A stretch of 64,000 nucleotides of DNA from CAYXTI01 sp964468495 (GCA_964468495.1 CAYXTI010000012.1:18894-82893); one strand, 5' to 3'; counted from the first letter of the stretch, positions 46,863 through 58,365 are shown. Notes: a model not told the origin generated them from the sequence alone. A program made the numbers and translations.

Positions 46863-48260
46863 TTATTTTGCTCTAACCATATCTTCTATAACAACGTACT
46901 TATCAAAATCATCTGCTGATATTAACTTTAACTCTAATGCTGCTTCCTTTAAAGTACAATTATCCAAAAAAGCTTTTTTAGCAATTTTAGCTGCATTATC
47001 ATAACCAATATATTTATTTAATGCTGTTACTAACATTAGAGACTGTTTACATAAGCTACTAATACGAGCAATATTCGGCTCTATTCCATCTATACAGTTT
47101 TTTACTAAGCTTAATATTGCATCGCTAAGTAAATTAATAGAATATATAACATTTTGAATAATCAATGGTTTAAAAGCATTTAATTCAAAATGACCATTAG
47201 ACCCACCTACTGTCACTGCAACATGATTACCCATTACTTGTGCTGCAACCATAGTCATAGCCTCGCATTGGGTAGGATTTACTTTTCCTGGCATAATTGA
47301 TGATCCTGGTTCATTTTCTGGCAACTTTAATTCTCCTATCCCACATCTAGGGCCAGATCCATACATACGAATATCATTAGCAATTTTCATCATACTTACT
47401 GCTATACTATTAAGTATTCCAGAGAATTCTACCATAGTATCATTAGATGCTAACGCTTCAAATTTATTATAAGCTGGCAGAAAAGGTAAATTAGTAAAAT
47501 TAGATAATTCATTACAAAATATATTATCAAAATTAGCAGGACAATTTAGTCCTGTTCCTACTGCAGTTGCTCCTTGTGCTAAATAATATACTCTTTTCAT
47601 TCCTTCCGATACCCTTTCAATAGCATACCATATTTGACTAGCATATCCTGAAAATACTTGTCCTAAAGTAATAGGAGTAGCATCCTGTAAATGAGTGCGA
47701 CCAATCTTTACTATCTTATGCCAATCTTTTGCTTTTCTATTCAATGTACTATATAGCTTATTTAAAGTTGGCATTAGCTTATCTCTAACTAATATAGCTG
47801 TTGCTATATGCATTGCTGTTGGAAAAACATCATTAGATGACTGGCTTTTATTTACATGATCATTAGGATGTATTGGAATTTTACCACCTCTTTTACCAGT
47901 TACAATTTCATTTGCTATACCTGCAATCACTTCATTCATATTCATATTGCTTTGCGTTCCTGACCCAGTTTGCCAAACTACTAAAGGAAAATTCTCCATC
48001 ATACTATGCTCATTTTTTATAATATAATCTACTGCTTGATGTATTAACTCTGCTTCCTTATTTGTTAAAATACCTAACTGTAAATTGACTTGCGCTGCAC
48101 AACGTTTAACTATTGCTATTGCCTTTATCACTTCTTTCGGCATTTTTTGTTCAGTAATTTTAAAATTATGTAAAGATCTCTGGGTCTGAGCACCCCAATA
48201 ATAATTATTATCTACTAATATTTCTCCTATTGAATCTGTTTCAATTCTTGATTTGATCAT
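46863..48260 (-). CDS. fumC: Class II fumarate hydratase FumC
   Basis: FumC reversibly hydrates fumarate to malate in the TCA cycle; it is a tetramer needing no iron-sulfur cluster. The 465-residue product has [55 protein letters not shown] and the signature [11 protein letters not shown]. All active-site blocks are complete. Length is the usual 460-470. It lies on the same strand just upstream of hemA, 66 nt apart. Confidence 0.97.
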   Translation of the reverse strand: MIKSRIETDSIGEILVDNNYYWGAQTQRSLHNFKITEQKMPKEVIKAIAIVKRCAAQVNLQLGILTNKEAELIHQAVDYIIKNEHSMMENFPLVVWQTGSGTQSNMNMNEVIAGIANEIVTGKRGGKIPIHPNDHVNKSQSSNDVFPTAMHIATAILVRDKLMPTLNKLYSTLNRKAKDWHKIVKIGRTHLQDATPITLGQVFSGYASQIWYAIERVSEGMKRVYYLAQGATAVGTGLNCPANFDNIFCNELSNFTNLPFLPAYNKFEALASNDTMVEFSGILNSIAVSMMKIANDIRMYGSGPRCGIGELKLPENEPGSSIMPGKVNPTQCEAMTMVAAQVMGNHVAVTVGGSNGHFELNAFKPLIIQNVIYSINLLSDAILSLVKNCIDGIEPNIARISSLCKQSLMLVTALNKYIGYDNAAKIAKKAFLDNCTLKEAALELKLISADDFDKYVVIEDMVRAK

Positions 48261-48867
48261 ACAAAATACTCTCTTTATTTACTCTATTACTCTTTTTTTA
48301 CTAATTAGTTATATATTATAATTTACTATAGTATTCTTGCTATATTTATATACTAATAAAAAGCAATAAAAACTAAAATAATATAATCTGACTTATAACG
48401 CTCTGCATCTAGAATATACAATAATAAATTTTTTACCTTCTTTCCAATATGCTTTTGAAACATTATTTTTAACATTTTTTAATGTAATAAATGACCAACA
48501 CCTATTTTATTTTTTTATTAAATTAACTTGATTTTACAAATATTTACTATAATTAATCATGAAAAGATCTTTAAAATTATAAGAATATATAAATATAATT
48601 CTTGCCTCAAATTGATATAAATAGTTATCTCTTTATAAATAATTATTATCGCTTATATTTAAAGTTCCTATAATAAAACCCTTCATCAAAAAACTAAAAT
48701 TCTACCTAGAAAAAACTTACCTCTATGCAATATATTTAATATTCTGTTGTTAAATATATTTTTTGTTTTAAAAAAAAGCTACCCAACTCTTTTATACTAA
48801 TACAAATAACTAATCAATACCTTATATCACTATTACAAATATATCCTCTTCTATAATTATTAGCTTT
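48261..48867. other. Spacer between fumC and lpdA
   Basis: This 607-nt spacer contains no intact gene. It holds the decayed hemA 5' copy at 48428-48579. The rest is A+T-rich without a structure I can support. The length and the dead fragment suggest a region of past recombination. Confidence 0.5.
48428..48579 (-). pseudogene. Decayed duplicate of the hemA 5' end
   Basis: About 152 bp match the start of hemA (46619-46770) in the same orientation at a constant offset of 1809 nt, with no net insertion or deletion. The fragment runs from the segment before MINYSKY to about KAYWKEGKK. It is interrupted by in-frame stops where the parent has glutamine (CAA to TAA) and glutamate (GAA to TAA), and has other substitutions. 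It covers no promoter that I can identify and cannot make a protein. It is most simply the remnant of a partial duplication or of an ancient full second copy. Confidence 0.85.
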
Positions 48868-50241
48868 TTATATATGTATTGACTTATTATAAGCCTGTAA
48901 TACTGATTCATATAGCATCTCAGATAAAGTTGGATGAGGAAAAATAACATTCATAAAATCTAATTCAGTAGCCTCCATAGTTTTTCCTACAATATAAGCC
49001 TGAATCATTTCAGTTGCTTCTGAAGCAACTATATGAGCCCCTAACAACTCTCCTGTTTTTGAATTAAAAATAGTTTTAACTATCCCTTCTTTATCATTAA
49101 TAATTAATGATTTACCATTAGCATAAGTAGGAAATCGCCCTACTTTTATACTATATCCCAATTCTATTGCTACTTTTTCTGTTAGACCTACACTTGCAAC
49201 CTGAGGAAAAGAATATATGCAACAAGGAATATTATCTCTTTTGATAATATTCTTAGTATTATTGACAATTTTCTCTGCTACAATTATGCCCTCATGACTT
49301 GCCTTATGTGCTAACCATGGGCCTCCAGCTACGTCTCCAATGGCATAAACATCAGATTCAGCTGTTTCCATAAAGGAGTTTGTTTCTATATGGCCGTTAA
49401 CAACCTTTATTTTAGTATTCTCTAATCCTATATTTTCTACATTACCTGTTATACCAATTGCCATAAGTATTACCTCTGGACTTATAGTGTATTTTTTAGA
49501 TAATGATGAAAAAGATATAGTTGTACTATCATAATTATTTAAACTAGCTTTAGTATAAAATTTAATACCTTTCTTCTCAAGAATTTTTTGAGCATACATA
49601 GAAATTTCATTATCTTCAGATGGAAGTATTCTATCCAATGATTCTAAAACCGTTACCTTAGAACCTAACGAATTATAAAAGCTAGCAAACTCAACTCCTA
49701 TCGCTCCAGAACCAACAATCAATATTGACTTTGGTATATATTTTGGACTCAGAGCTTCTTTATAAGTCCACAACCTTGAATCATTATTACTTTTCTTATA
49801 ACTATCTAAAACTTTTGCTCTTGCCCCAGTTGCAATTATTATACTACCCGCTCTTATTTGTATATTGTCATTTACTAAAACAATTTTTTTTCCTTGTAAC
49901 TTCGCAGTTCCTTTTATTACAACAACTTTATTTTTATCTAACAAACTTTCAATTCCTTTTACTAACTGAGTCGAAATTATTCTAGATTGATTGATAATTT
50001 TTTTAATGTCATATTGTACTTTACTAACACTAATCCCATAATTTTCTGCACTTTTAATTTGGTTAAATAATTCTGCAGATTTTAAAAAAAATTTAGTAGG
50101 AATACACCCCCAATTTAAACATATTCCGCCTAATGATTCTTGTTCAATTATTGCAACTTTTTTGCCTAATTGAGCTAACCTAATTGCTGCCACATAGCCA
50201 GCAGGTCCTCCTCCTATTATTACAACCTGATAATTTTCCAC
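48868..50241 (-). CDS. lpdA: Dihydrolipoamide dehydrogenase (E3)
   Basis: E3 reoxidises dihydrolipoyl groups of 2-oxoacid dehydrogenase complexes using FAD and NAD. The 457-residue product has the FAD motif VVIIGGGPAGYVAA, the redox disulfide C41/C46 in GGICLNWGC, an NAD-binding IVGSGAIGVEFASF, and the C-terminal catalytic HPTLSEML. It is the last gene of the minus-strand set pdhA-pdhB-pdhC-lpdA, 31 nt after pdhC. It likely serves pyruvate dehydrogenase, though the alpha-ketoglutarate complex could share it. Confidence 0.96.
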   Translation of the reverse strand: MENYQVVIIGGGPAGYVAAIRLAQLGKKVAIIEQESLGGICLNWGCIPTKFFLKSAELFNQIKSAENYGISVSKVQYDIKKIINQSRIISTQLVKGIESLLDKNKVVVIKGTAKLQGKKIVLVNDNIQIRAGSIIIATGARAKVLDSYKKSNNDSRLWTYKEALSPKYIPKSILIVGSGAIGVEFASFYNSLGSKVTVLESLDRILPSEDNEISMYAQKILEKKGIKFYTKASLNNYDSTTISFSSLSKKYTISPEVILMAIGITGNVENIGLENTKIKVVNGHIETNSFMETAESDVYAIGDVAGGPWLAHKASHEGIIVAEKIVNNTKNIIKRDNIPCCIYSFPQVASVGLTEKVAIELGYSIKVGRFPTYANGKSLIINDKEGIVKTIFNSKTGELLGAHIVASEATEMIQAYIVGKTMEATELDFMNVIFPHPTLSEMLYESVLQAYNKSIHI

Positions 50242-50272
50242 TCTATTCCACTCTATAAATTTATAATTATAC

Positions 50273-51586
50273 TTAAATGAATAACAATATGGGTAACTCT
50301 ATATACTTCTTTAAAGCTGCCAAAAATTGAGCTCCAACCACCCCATCTACTACCCTATGATCACAGGATAAATTTATATCCATAATTGTTTTAATTTTTA
50401 CTGTATTTTCTTCTATAATTGTTCTTTTTGTACTCTGTCCAACAGCTATAATACAGCTTTGTGGGCTATTTATAATTGCATTAAAATTTTTTATTCCATA
50501 CATACCAAGATTAGAAATAGTAAATCCCCCTCCCTGATATTCTTCAGCTATTAATGTAAAATTACGTGCTCTTTTTATTAACTCTTTAATTTCTAATGAT
50601 ATAGTAAAGATATCTTTTTGATCAGCATTTTTTATAATAGGAGTAACTAATCCACCTTCAACTGCCACTGCAACTGCAATATCTATATTATTATAACGCA
50701 TAATAGAATCCATATTCCAACTTGCATTAACTTCTGGAACATCAGCTAAAGCCTTTGCTGCAGCAACTATAATAAAATCATTAACCGATAAATTACTACC
50801 TCCAACCTTATGCTCATTAATAATTGATCTCATTTCTAATATTGCATCAACTTTACACTCAATATTTAAATAAAAATGTGGAATATTTTGCTTTGCAGAT
50901 AATAGCTTCTCTGCAATTACATTACGCATATTACTATTTGCAATTAACTCAAACTCTTTACCACTACGGTTAATAGTAATTTTTTGATTTTTTGATTTTA
51001 AAAAATTTAAAACATCTTCTTTAATAATACGTCCATGAGGACCAGTTCCTATTACTCTAGATAACAAAATATTTTCTAATTTTGCTATTCTTCTAGCCAA
51101 AGGAGAGGCAAAAACTCTATCATTATTAGATCTTTGATTATAATTATTATAAATATTATTGACTGTAACATTACTATCCCTATTATCCACACTGATAATA
51201 TCTGTAGTGCTATTTTGTTCCATAGACTTAACAACAGATAAAGTATGATCTACTTCTTTACCTTTATTTTCCTTTTTTGGAATAATATCGGAGCTTTTAT
51301 CAAAGGAATAACTAGCAATAAAATCCTTAACATCGTTTTCATCTTCATTTTCATCTATAACTACAGCTATTAAACTATGAACTAAAACCTTCTTGCTACC
51401 TGCTGGAGCTAATATCTTTAAAACTCCTTGATCTACTGCTTCTACTTCCATAACAGCTTTATCAGTTTCTACTTCAGCTATAACTTCTCCTGCTTTTATC
51501 TTTTCCCCTTCTTTTTTTATCCACCTTACAATATTACCTTCTGTCATAGTAGGAGATAAAGCTGGCATTAATATCTCATTTGGCAT
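50273..51586 (-). CDS. pdhC: Pyruvate dehydrogenase E2 (dihydrolipoamide acetyltransferase)
   Basis: E2 forms the core of the pyruvate dehydrogenase complex and transfers acetyl groups to CoA. The 437-residue product has a single lipoyl domain with K43 in [12 protein letters not shown], a polar linker (about 90-150), a peripheral subunit-binding domain [12 protein letters not shown], and the catalytic domain ending [13 protein letters not shown] with H410 and D414. One lipoyl domain is typical of alphaproteobacterial and mitochondrial forms. It is separated from pdhB by 253 nt, more than the other spacers in this operon, so it may have its own promoter. Confidence 0.96.
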   Translation of the reverse strand: MPNEILMPALSPTMTEGNIVRWIKKEGEKIKAGEVIAEVETDKAVMEVEAVDQGVLKILAPAGSKKVLVHSLIAVVIDENEDENDVKDFIASYSFDKSSDIIPKKENKGKEVDHTLSVVKSMEQNSTTDIISVDNRDSNVTVNNIYNNYNQRSNNDRVFASPLARRIAKLENILLSRVIGTGPHGRIIKEDVLNFLKSKNQKITINRSGKEFELIANSNMRNVIAEKLLSAKQNIPHFYLNIECKVDAILEMRSIINEHKVGGSNLSVNDFIIVAAAKALADVPEVNASWNMDSIMRYNNIDIAVAVAVEGGLVTPIIKNADQKDIFTISLEIKELIKRARNFTLIAEEYQGGGFTISNLGMYGIKNFNAIINSPQSCIIAVGQSTKRTIIEENTVKIKTIMDINLSCDHRVVDGVVGAQFLAALKKYIELPILLFI

Positions 51587-51839
51587 GATAATTACTTATT
51601 TAATTTTTATATAATTAGTAATAGTTTTTAGTAGTATAAATAATATCTATAAAAATAAAATTATATATAAACTTATTAATTATAAATAGTTTTTTCTAAA
51701 TTGCTTAATTACCATTAATTTTCCTTTTTCTCTTTATTTAGCAACTTTTAATAAAACATTAATTACTATACATTGAGTATATAGCGAACTAAACTTAAAA
51801 ATAAATAGTTATTAACATAACTCATTACTTAAAAAAATT

Positions 51840-52820
51840 CTATATTTTATTGCAAACTCTTTTAGCTGCATTTACTATATCATTTACAGTAGGTAATGCT
51901 AATTTTTCAAGGTTTTCTGCATATGGTAATGGCACATCTTTTCCAGATACTACTTCAATAGGACTATCCAAATAATCAAATGCATGTTGCATAACTAACG
52001 CTGATATACTAACTCCAACTCCAGCAAAAAACCATCCTTCTTCTACAGTAACTAAACGACCAGTTTTTTTTACAGAAGTAATAATTGTTTCTATATCAAT
52101 AGGCTTTATTGTCCTTAAATCTATTATCTCAGCACTGATTTTACTTTGCTGAAGTATCTCTGCAGCTTTTAGCGCAAACTCTACTTGAATAGAAAATGCA
52201 ACAATAGTTACTGTTTGTCCTTGACGCAACAATGCAGCCCTACCAATTTCAACTACTTCTATATGATCAGTTACTGAAAATAATTTATTATACATAATTT
52301 CATTTTCTAAAAATACAACTGGATTATCATCACGAATAGCACTAATAAGTAATCCTCTAGCATCCTGAGCACTATAAGGAGCAATAACTTTTAATCCAGG
52401 AATATGACTATAAATTGCTGCAAAATTATTACTATGTTGAGCTGCAACTCTTGCTGCTGCTCCATTTGGACCACGAAATACTATAGGACAATTAAGTTTT
52501 CCTCCAGACATATAATATGTCTTTGCAGCTGAATTAACAATTTGATCAAATGCTTGCATAGCAAAATTAAAAGTCATAAACTCCACAATTGGTCGTAATC
52601 CTGAAAAAGCAGCACCTATAGCAAGTCCAGTAAAACCATGCTCACTAATTGGCGTATCAACTACCCTCTTTGCACCAAATTCTTTTAACAAACCTTGGGT
52701 TACTTTATATGCACCTTGATACTCTCCTACCTCTTCTCCTAAAATAAAAACCCTTTCATCAAGTTTCATTTCCTCCCGTATAGCTTGACGTAACCCTTCC
52801 CTTACTGTTATCTCTGTCAT
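51840..52820 (-). CDS. pdhB: Pyruvate dehydrogenase E1 beta subunit
   Basis: The beta subunit of the alpha2-beta2 E1, which decarboxylates pyruvate with thiamine diphosphate. The 326-residue product has [16 protein letters not shown], the [17 protein letters not shown] block, [17 protein letters not shown], and a C-terminal domain with [17 protein letters not shown]. Length is standard for the mitochondrial-type beta subunit. It begins 9 nt after pdhA, cotranslated. Confidence 0.96.
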   Translation of the reverse strand: MTEITVREGLRQAIREEMKLDERVFILGEEVGEYQGAYKVTQGLLKEFGAKRVVDTPISEHGFTGLAIGAAFSGLRPIVEFMTFNFAMQAFDQIVNSAAKTYYMSGGKLNCPIVFRGPNGAAARVAAQHSNNFAAIYSHIPGLKVIAPYSAQDARGLLISAIRDDNPVVFLENEIMYNKLFSVTDHIEVVEIGRAALLRQGQTVTIVAFSIQVEFALKAAEILQQSKISAEIIDLRTIKPIDIETIITSVKKTGRLVTVEEGWFFAGVGVSISALVMQHAFDYLDSPIEVVSGKDVPLPYAENLEKLALPTVNDIVNAAKRVCNKI

Positions 52821-52829
52821 ATTATAGTA

Positions 52830-53810
52830 CTATTTATAAATATCAGAATATAATTCTTGTTCTTGAGGCAAAGGCGAATTCTTAGCAAATTCTACAACCT
52901 CTGCTATTTGTAATTTTATTTTTTTTTCAATATCATTTAATTCTTGTTCTGATGCGTATTTTTTAGAAAGAATATTCATTCTTACAAAATCAACTACATC
53001 TTTATCTTTATATTTTTTTACTTCATCCTTTGTCCTATATGTAGAAGGGTCTGACATTGAATGCCCTCTATACCTATAAGTCTTAGCCTCAACTATTATA
53101 GGACCATTACCTGACCTAACAAAATCGCTAGCCTGAAGTGCTACATCATATATCTCTTCTAAATTCATACCATCTACTTGGACACCAGCTATACCAAAAG
53201 ATAAACCTTTTTTATATAAATCAACAATAGAAGTTGATCTATCCACTGAAGTTCCCATTGAATATTTATTATTTTCAATAATATAAATTATTGGTAATTT
53301 CCAAAGAGATGCCATATTAAAAGACTCATAAACCTGGCCTTGATTGACTGCACCATCACCTAAAAAAGTATAACATATATTATTGGATTCATTATATTTT
53401 TCTGTAAAAGCTAAACCTGTTCCTATTGATACCTGTGCACCAACAATTGCATGTCCTCCATAAAATTTTTTTTCTATATTAAACATATGCATCGATCCAC
53501 CTTTTCCTTTTGAGCACCCATGCTCTCTACCTGTTAATTCTGCCATAACATAACAAGCATCCATCCCGGACATAAGAGCATGAGCATGGTCACGATAGCT
53601 AGTTATAACACTATCATTCTCTTTTTTACAAATATTAAACCCTACAACAACTGCTTCTTGTCCTATATATAAATGGCAAAAACCTCCTATTAGTCCATTA
53701 CTATAGCATTGACCACATTTTTCTTCAAATCTTCTAATCAAAAGAATTTTCTTATAACATTTTATGTATTGTTCTGCTGTTAAATTATACTTTCCTAACT
53801 TAAACATCAA
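52830..53810 (-). CDS. pdhA: Pyruvate dehydrogenase E1 alpha subunit
   Basis: The alpha subunit binds thiamine diphosphate through GDGAVNQGQVYESFNMA, followed by YIIENNKYSMGTS. The 326-residue product also has MGSMHMF-type HGCSKGKGGSMHMF and TYRYRGHSMSDPSTYR, which contains residues used for phosphorylation in mitochondria. Length is normal. It is the first gene of the set and sits behind the promoter at 53847-53875. The two-gene E1 is typical of alphaproteobacteria and mitochondria. Confidence 0.96.
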   Translation of the reverse strand: MMFKLGKYNLTAEQYIKCYKKILLIRRFEEKCGQCYSNGLIGGFCHLYIGQEAVVVGFNICKKENDSVITSYRDHAHALMSGMDACYVMAELTGREHGCSKGKGGSMHMFNIEKKFYGGHAIVGAQVSIGTGLAFTEKYNESNNICYTFLGDGAVNQGQVYESFNMASLWKLPIIYIIENNKYSMGTSVDRSTSIVDLYKKGLSFGIAGVQVDGMNLEEIYDVALQASDFVRSGNGPIIVEAKTYRYRGHSMSDPSTYRTKDEVKKYKDKDVVDFVRMNILSKKYASEQELNDIEKKIKLQIAEVVEFAKNSPLPQEQELYSDIYK

Positions 53811-53846
53811 ATTTAACTTATAAATTTATATAGCATTATATCGTGG

Positions 53847-53875
53847 AGAATAATCTTTAGATAATTTATTGTCAA
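53847..53875 (-). promoter_or_regulatory. Sigma70-type promoter for the pdh operon
   Basis: On the minus strand a perfect -35 TTGACA (53875-53870) is followed by a 17-nt spacer and TATTCT (53852-53847), four of six -10 consensus positions. Transcription would start near 53840, 30 nt before the pdhA ATG. The exact -35, ideal spacing and position make it the best promoter candidate in this window. Confidence 0.55.
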
Positions 53876-54065
53876 CATATAAATTATATAATAACTAATT
53901 TTAATTTATTCAATGTTACTATTTTTATATTATATGTATAATATATATACTTTTTCTTTTTTAGTTTTTAACATTTAAACTAACCATTTTTAATAATAGT
54001 CAATATAAGGCTTTTTACCAAAACAGTGAAAATCTAAACTAGGTTACTTTAAAATATTCCAAGAA

Positions 54066-54572
54066 TTATATTATTCTTGGAGCAATAAAAATAATATAAT
54101 CATCTGTAATTTCTGGGAAAATATCTTTAACAAATGGAAAAAACTCTGTTTCTTGATTATAGTAAAACTTTATTTCTATAATATCTCCTGCTCCAAAATT
54201 AGCGATATTCTTTACTTCACCTATAATTTCCTTTTGAGTGTTAACAATCTTTTTTGTTACTAAATCATAAACATAAAATTCATTCTCTTTTTTAAGATCA
54301 AAAAAATTACTACGTAGGCAATACAATTTTTTTGCTTTTAATTTTTCTACTTGATTACGTGAATTATAGTCATTTATCTTACATAATAAACAACCTTTTG
54401 ATCTTATACTAATTAATTTTAACTTATAATCGTTATAACTCTCATCTATTAAAGCTATATTAATAATCCTTTCAGCTGGATTAGTATAAGATTTTACAAT
54501 TACATTGCCTATAATCCCATGTATTGAGGATATTAAACCTAATAATACTAATTTACTTTCTTTTTTTTGCAA
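54066..54572 (-). CDS. rimM: Ribosome maturation factor RimM
   Basis: RimM assists maturation of the 30S head and binds S19. The 168-residue product has the N-terminal domain start LLGLISSIHGIIGNVIVKSYT and the C-terminal PRC-barrel-like part with FYVYDLVTKKIV-like segment (EFYVYDLVTKKIVNTQKEI) and a FPFVKDIFPEI block near the end. Length is normal. Unlike many bacteria it is apart from rpsP and trmD, which are in this window but elsewhere. Confidence 0.9.
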   Translation of the reverse strand: MQKKESKLVLLGLISSIHGIIGNVIVKSYTNPAERIINIALIDESYNDYKLKLISIRSKGCLLCKINDYNSRNQVEKLKAKKLYCLRSNFFDLKKENEFYVYDLVTKKIVNTQKEIIGEVKNIANFGAGDIIEIKFYYNQETEFFPFVKDIFPEITDDYIIFIAPRII

Positions 54573-54678
54573 TTTTTATTTATAATCATTAATTTAATAT
54601 ATAAATATTTAATTATACTATAGCTTCTATAATTCGCATTAAATCTTAAATAATATTATATTTTATTTTGTTTCTCCT

Positions 54679-57312
54679 ATGAAAAAACTACTAATTATTC
54701 CGTTATCTTTTTTTATAATAACCATAATGACTATTATAATTCGAATTATAACATTTGCTAACATAGATCATATATATGATAATTTAATAACCAAACTACC
54801 ATTTAAAAATAGTACCATAGAAAAAAATAATATAAAAATCAATAAATTTCCATTACCTTTTATTTTCATAGAAGAAATTAATGCAAATGAAATAACCTTA
54901 AAAAATATTACTATAAAAATAAATATACTCTATTTTTTACTGCCTATAGAACAATTTACTGCAATTAATATCAAGAATGTAATAGTACATACAAGTGATT
55001 TTAATCTTCTTAATCACGATAAAATTGTAACTACTTTAATAAAACAAAAACCTTTCAATATCAAAATAATAATAAAACAACTAAATATCTTAGATACAAA
55101 TAATCTCTCCTCTATAGTACATAACTTAATAATAAACTATAATAAAAAAAATATTAGTTTATCTGCTATTATTAATCACGTATGGAATATAGAAGCCTTA
55201 ATAAATAAGAAAAAAAGCAATAATACTGATTATTTTAGTTTGCAAGCAGAAGGAGCTGGATATAAACTAAATCTAGTTAAAACATATGTTAAAGATAAAT
55301 TAGTATCAGGAGAAGTAGGAATCACTATAAATAATCTATATTCTAATATAAGCGATATATTACCTGCAAGCTTTAATAGATTTTTCAATAATACAATAAC
55401 TAATTATGAAAAAGAAGAAACTAAAATATCCTTCAATATAGTACCTAAAAATGAAATTATGATATTAGATAATATTAATATCATTTCTCCATCAATCAGT
55501 GGGTCTGGCCAAATAACAATTGCTAATAACTTACAATCTACCAGTAACATTAACCTACATTTTTCTAAAATCAATTTTAGTAATCAAAAAAATAGTAATA
55601 TCAATGATAACAACTTAAAAAATAATATAAATTTGCTAAAAAACATAACATTAGATTTTGATAAATATAAAATTAACACTTATATCCAAATTGATAATAT
55701 TACCCTAAATGAAGGACACTCTTTCAGTAATATTAAATTACAATCAACTATTAATAATAATCAACTCTATTTACAAGAATTTACTGGGTTAATTGATAAA
55801 CAATACCCTTTTTATATCACTGGAAAAACTAATCAAGATAACTTTCAAACTATATTTCAAGGATCTTTAGTAGCACAACATTCTAATCTAGATTATTTAG
55901 CTGCCATACTAAGTCAAAATAAAATTCAACAACAAAAAAATGATATACCATATAAAATATCACTAAATATCAAGTTAACTTCAATAGAATTATCATGCAA
56001 TGATATAGTTGTCACTACTCCTAATCTTGAGATAACAGGAAATATAAATACTAAACTCATAGGATCAATTCATAGAACTAATGCTAATTTATACTTTTCA
56101 GATGTATTGATTAATAAAAATAATACTAACCTTCCAGGGGCTAACCAAATATTATATTTTATACAAAATCTCTTTACAAATATGAATAACGAAAACTTTT
56201 CTAATAAATTGTCGCCTATAAAAGCAATAAATTCTATTAGTAATTATAATATTTATCTTAAAAAAATAACCATAGAAGATAAAAGCTATAATAATTTAAA
56301 TTTTTACTTAACTTTACTACAAAACCAAATAAAATTAGAAAACTTAAATATTAAATATAATAATCACGACCTAAATTTAAATATTCATTTACAATTAGAT
56401 CAGCAATTACAACCAAATATTTCAGCATTAATTTCAACTAATTATTTTGATAGCACCATATTTGATATGGACTACATTTTAAATAACTCTTTTTTACAAA
56501 AATTTTCTTTAGATAAAGTAAATTTTAATATTATCTTCAATGCATCAAAAATAAAGCATAATAATTTACTATTGACTAATGTAGAATGCAAAATCAAAAA
56601 TGATTCTTCATTAAAAATACAATTAGATTACTTAAATGCTAATATTTTCAATGGGTCTCTTCAACTATACGGAAATATAATGTTATCCCCTTTAACATTA
56701 CAGCTATCTTATATATTAAATTCAGCTAATTTAAACCAAATTATAAATAACTTTAGTGGTTTATTATTGTCAGAAAACTTATCAAATAATTATGCAACAA
56801 TTAGTAGTAGTGGTATATGGACAACCCATGGAACAAATATCAATGAATTATTTTATAACATGTATAGTGAATCAAATGCTATAATTAAAAACCTTGAAAT
56901 TAATAATTTTTCTATAGATGATTTTATAAAAAAAATCTCTAATTATAATTATAGTATATATAGCTTAAATACTGATATAAAAAATGCTTTATCAAAAGGA
57001 ACGACAAATATTTCGCAAGGACAATTAAGTTTTAATTTAACACAAGGAATTTTATCATTTCCTAGCATCAGTCTTAATACTAATTACACTAATTCTATAA
57101 CAACTGGCTATATTGATATATATAAATTTTTTATTGATCTAAACTCAATATTTTCTTTTTATTTATTTCAAATAGATCCAGATAACCCTGATAAAATAAT
57201 AAATACTATGAATAGTTTTACGCTTAATACCTCTGGAGACGTTTTTAATCCAGAGAAAAAAGTAAGAATAAATGAAATAAGACAACTTCTAGAAAAAAGA
57301 TCATTACAATAA
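54679..57312 (+). CDS. AsmA-like inner-membrane/periplasmic protein
   Basis: The 877-residue product begins with a membrane anchor (about 5-30) and continues as a long chain of beta-rich segments with many asparagine-rich turns, ending with the AsmA C-terminal-like NTSGDVFNPEKKVRINEIRQLL. AsmA-family proteins (YhdP, TamB, YdbH, AsmA) are repeating beta-groove proteins, several of which move phospholipids between membranes. This one is closest in layout to AsmA/YhdP-type members, but the exact paralogue cannot be named. No frameshift. It lies between rimM (divergent) and fabI (convergent). Confidence 0.75.
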   Translation: MKKLLIIPLSFFIITIMTIIIRIITFANIDHIYDNLITKLPFKNSTIEKNNIKINKFPLPFIFIEEINANEITLKNITIKINILYFLLPIEQFTAINIKNVIVHTSDFNLLNHDKIVTTLIKQKPFNIKIIIKQLNILDTNNLSSIVHNLIINYNKKNISLSAIINHVWNIEALINKKKSNNTDYFSLQAEGAGYKLNLVKTYVKDKLVSGEVGITINNLYSNISDILPASFNRFFNNTITNYEKEETKISFNIVPKNEIMILDNINIISPSISGSGQITIANNLQSTSNINLHFSKINFSNQKNSNINDNNLKNNINLLKNITLDFDKYKINTYIQIDNITLNEGHSFSNIKLQSTINNNQLYLQEFTGLIDKQYPFYITGKTNQDNFQTIFQGSLVAQHSNLDYLAAILSQNKIQQQKNDIPYKISLNIKLTSIELSCNDIVVTTPNLEITGNINTKLIGSIHRTNANLYFSDVLINKNNTNLPGANQILYFIQNLFTNMNNENFSNKLSPIKAINSISNYNIYLKKITIEDKSYNNLNFYLTLLQNQIKLENLNIKYNNHDLNLNIHLQLDQQLQPNISALISTNYFDSTIFDMDYILNNSFLQKFSLDKVNFNIIFNASKIKHNNLLLTNVECKIKNDSSLKIQLDYLNANIFNGSLQLYGNIMLSPLTLQLSYILNSANLNQIINNFSGLLLSENLSNNYATISSSGIWTTHGTNINELFYNMYSESNAIIKNLEINNFSIDDFIKKISNYNYSIYSLNTDIKNALSKGTTNISQGQLSFNLTQGILSFPSISLNTNYTNSITTGYIDIYKFFIDLNSIFSFYLFQIDPDNPDKIINTMNSFTLNTSGDVFNPEKKVRINEIRQLLEKRSLQ

Positions 57313-57380
57313 AAAAATAATGGCTCAGATGAAAAAGACTTATAAAAATTTTCTAATAAATAGCTTTTTATAAAATATTA

Positions 57381-58163
57381 TCAATTTTTGACTGAACTTC
57401 CCATAATATTATAACCTAGATCTACATGGTGTATTTCTCCTGTTACCCCTTTTGCCAAATTACTTAATAAATACAATGCGGAACCAGCAACATCATCTTG
57501 ATTAGTATTTCTCCTTAATGGAGAAATTTCTGAGCAAGCTTTTAACATTAAAGAAAAATCACTAATAGCACTTGAAGCAAGGGTTCTAATAGGACCTGCA
57601 GAAATAGCATTAACTCTAATATTATTCTGGCCTAAATCATATGCTAAGTATTTTACACTAGTTTCTAAAGAGGCCTTAACTATACCCATTAAATTATATC
57701 CTGGAATTACTTTCTCAGCTCCATAATAGCTTAAAGTCAGTATACTACCTCCTTCACTCATCATTGACTCGGCACGTCTTGCTAAAGCTGTTAGAGAATA
57801 ACATGAAACATTCATGGAATGTAAAAAATTAGATAAAGAAGTATCAATATACCTACCTCTTAGTTCATTTTTATCTGCAAAAGCAATACTATGTACTAGA
57901 AAATCAATTGTTTGCCATTCTTTTTTTAATCGAGAAAATAAACTATTCATAGAATCATCATTAGTAACATCACATTCCTCAACAATATTACAATTTATCT
58001 GATCTGCAAGTGGTTGTACTCTTTTTTTTATTCTCTCATTTGGATAAGTAAGAGCAACAACTGCTCCATGTTCATGAACTATCTTTGCAATAGCCCATGA
58101 TATTGATAAATTATTTGCTATACCTGTAATAATGCCTTTTTTTCCGTTAAGTAACTTTATCAT
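57381..58163 (-). CDS. fabI: Enoyl-ACP reductase FabI (NADH)
   Basis: FabI performs the last reduction of fatty acid elongation and is the triclosan/isoniazid-class target. The 260-residue product is a short-chain dehydrogenase with ITGIANNLSISWAIAK at 12-27, the active-site residues Y146, Y156 and K163 in SYYGAEKVIPGYNLMGIVKA, and the SAGPIRTLA block. Numbering agrees with the E. coli enzyme. It shares the divergent spacer 58164-58365 with lnt and is convergent with the AsmA-like gene. Confidence 0.96.
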   Translation of the reverse strand: MIKLLNGKKGIITGIANNLSISWAIAKIVHEHGAVVALTYPNERIKKRVQPLADQINCNIVEECDVTNDDSMNSLFSRLKKEWQTIDFLVHSIAFADKNELRGRYIDTSLSNFLHSMNVSCYSLTALARRAESMMSEGGSILTLSYYGAEKVIPGYNLMGIVKASLETSVKYLAYDLGQNNIRVNAISAGPIRTLASSAISDFSLMLKACSEISPLRRNTNQDDVAGSALYLLSNLAKGVTGEIHHVDLGYNIMGSSVKN

Positions 58164-58365
58164 TATTTTTCCGTTAAAATGCTATAATCTGTTAAAACTA
58201 CTATTATAAATTTATCACAAATTGAATAACTTTATAATATTCAATATATTAAGCTAAAAACTAAATATATTCTCCATTAAAGCTATTAAATTTTAATAAT
58301 CTAAATTAAAATATAACCAGGTTAATAATTTATGTTTTTATATCATTGATAGACTTTTAACACAA

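Noticed and set aside
49725..49985. A plus-strand 86-codon frame
   Set aside because: Antisense to lpdA; composition is a translated complement only.
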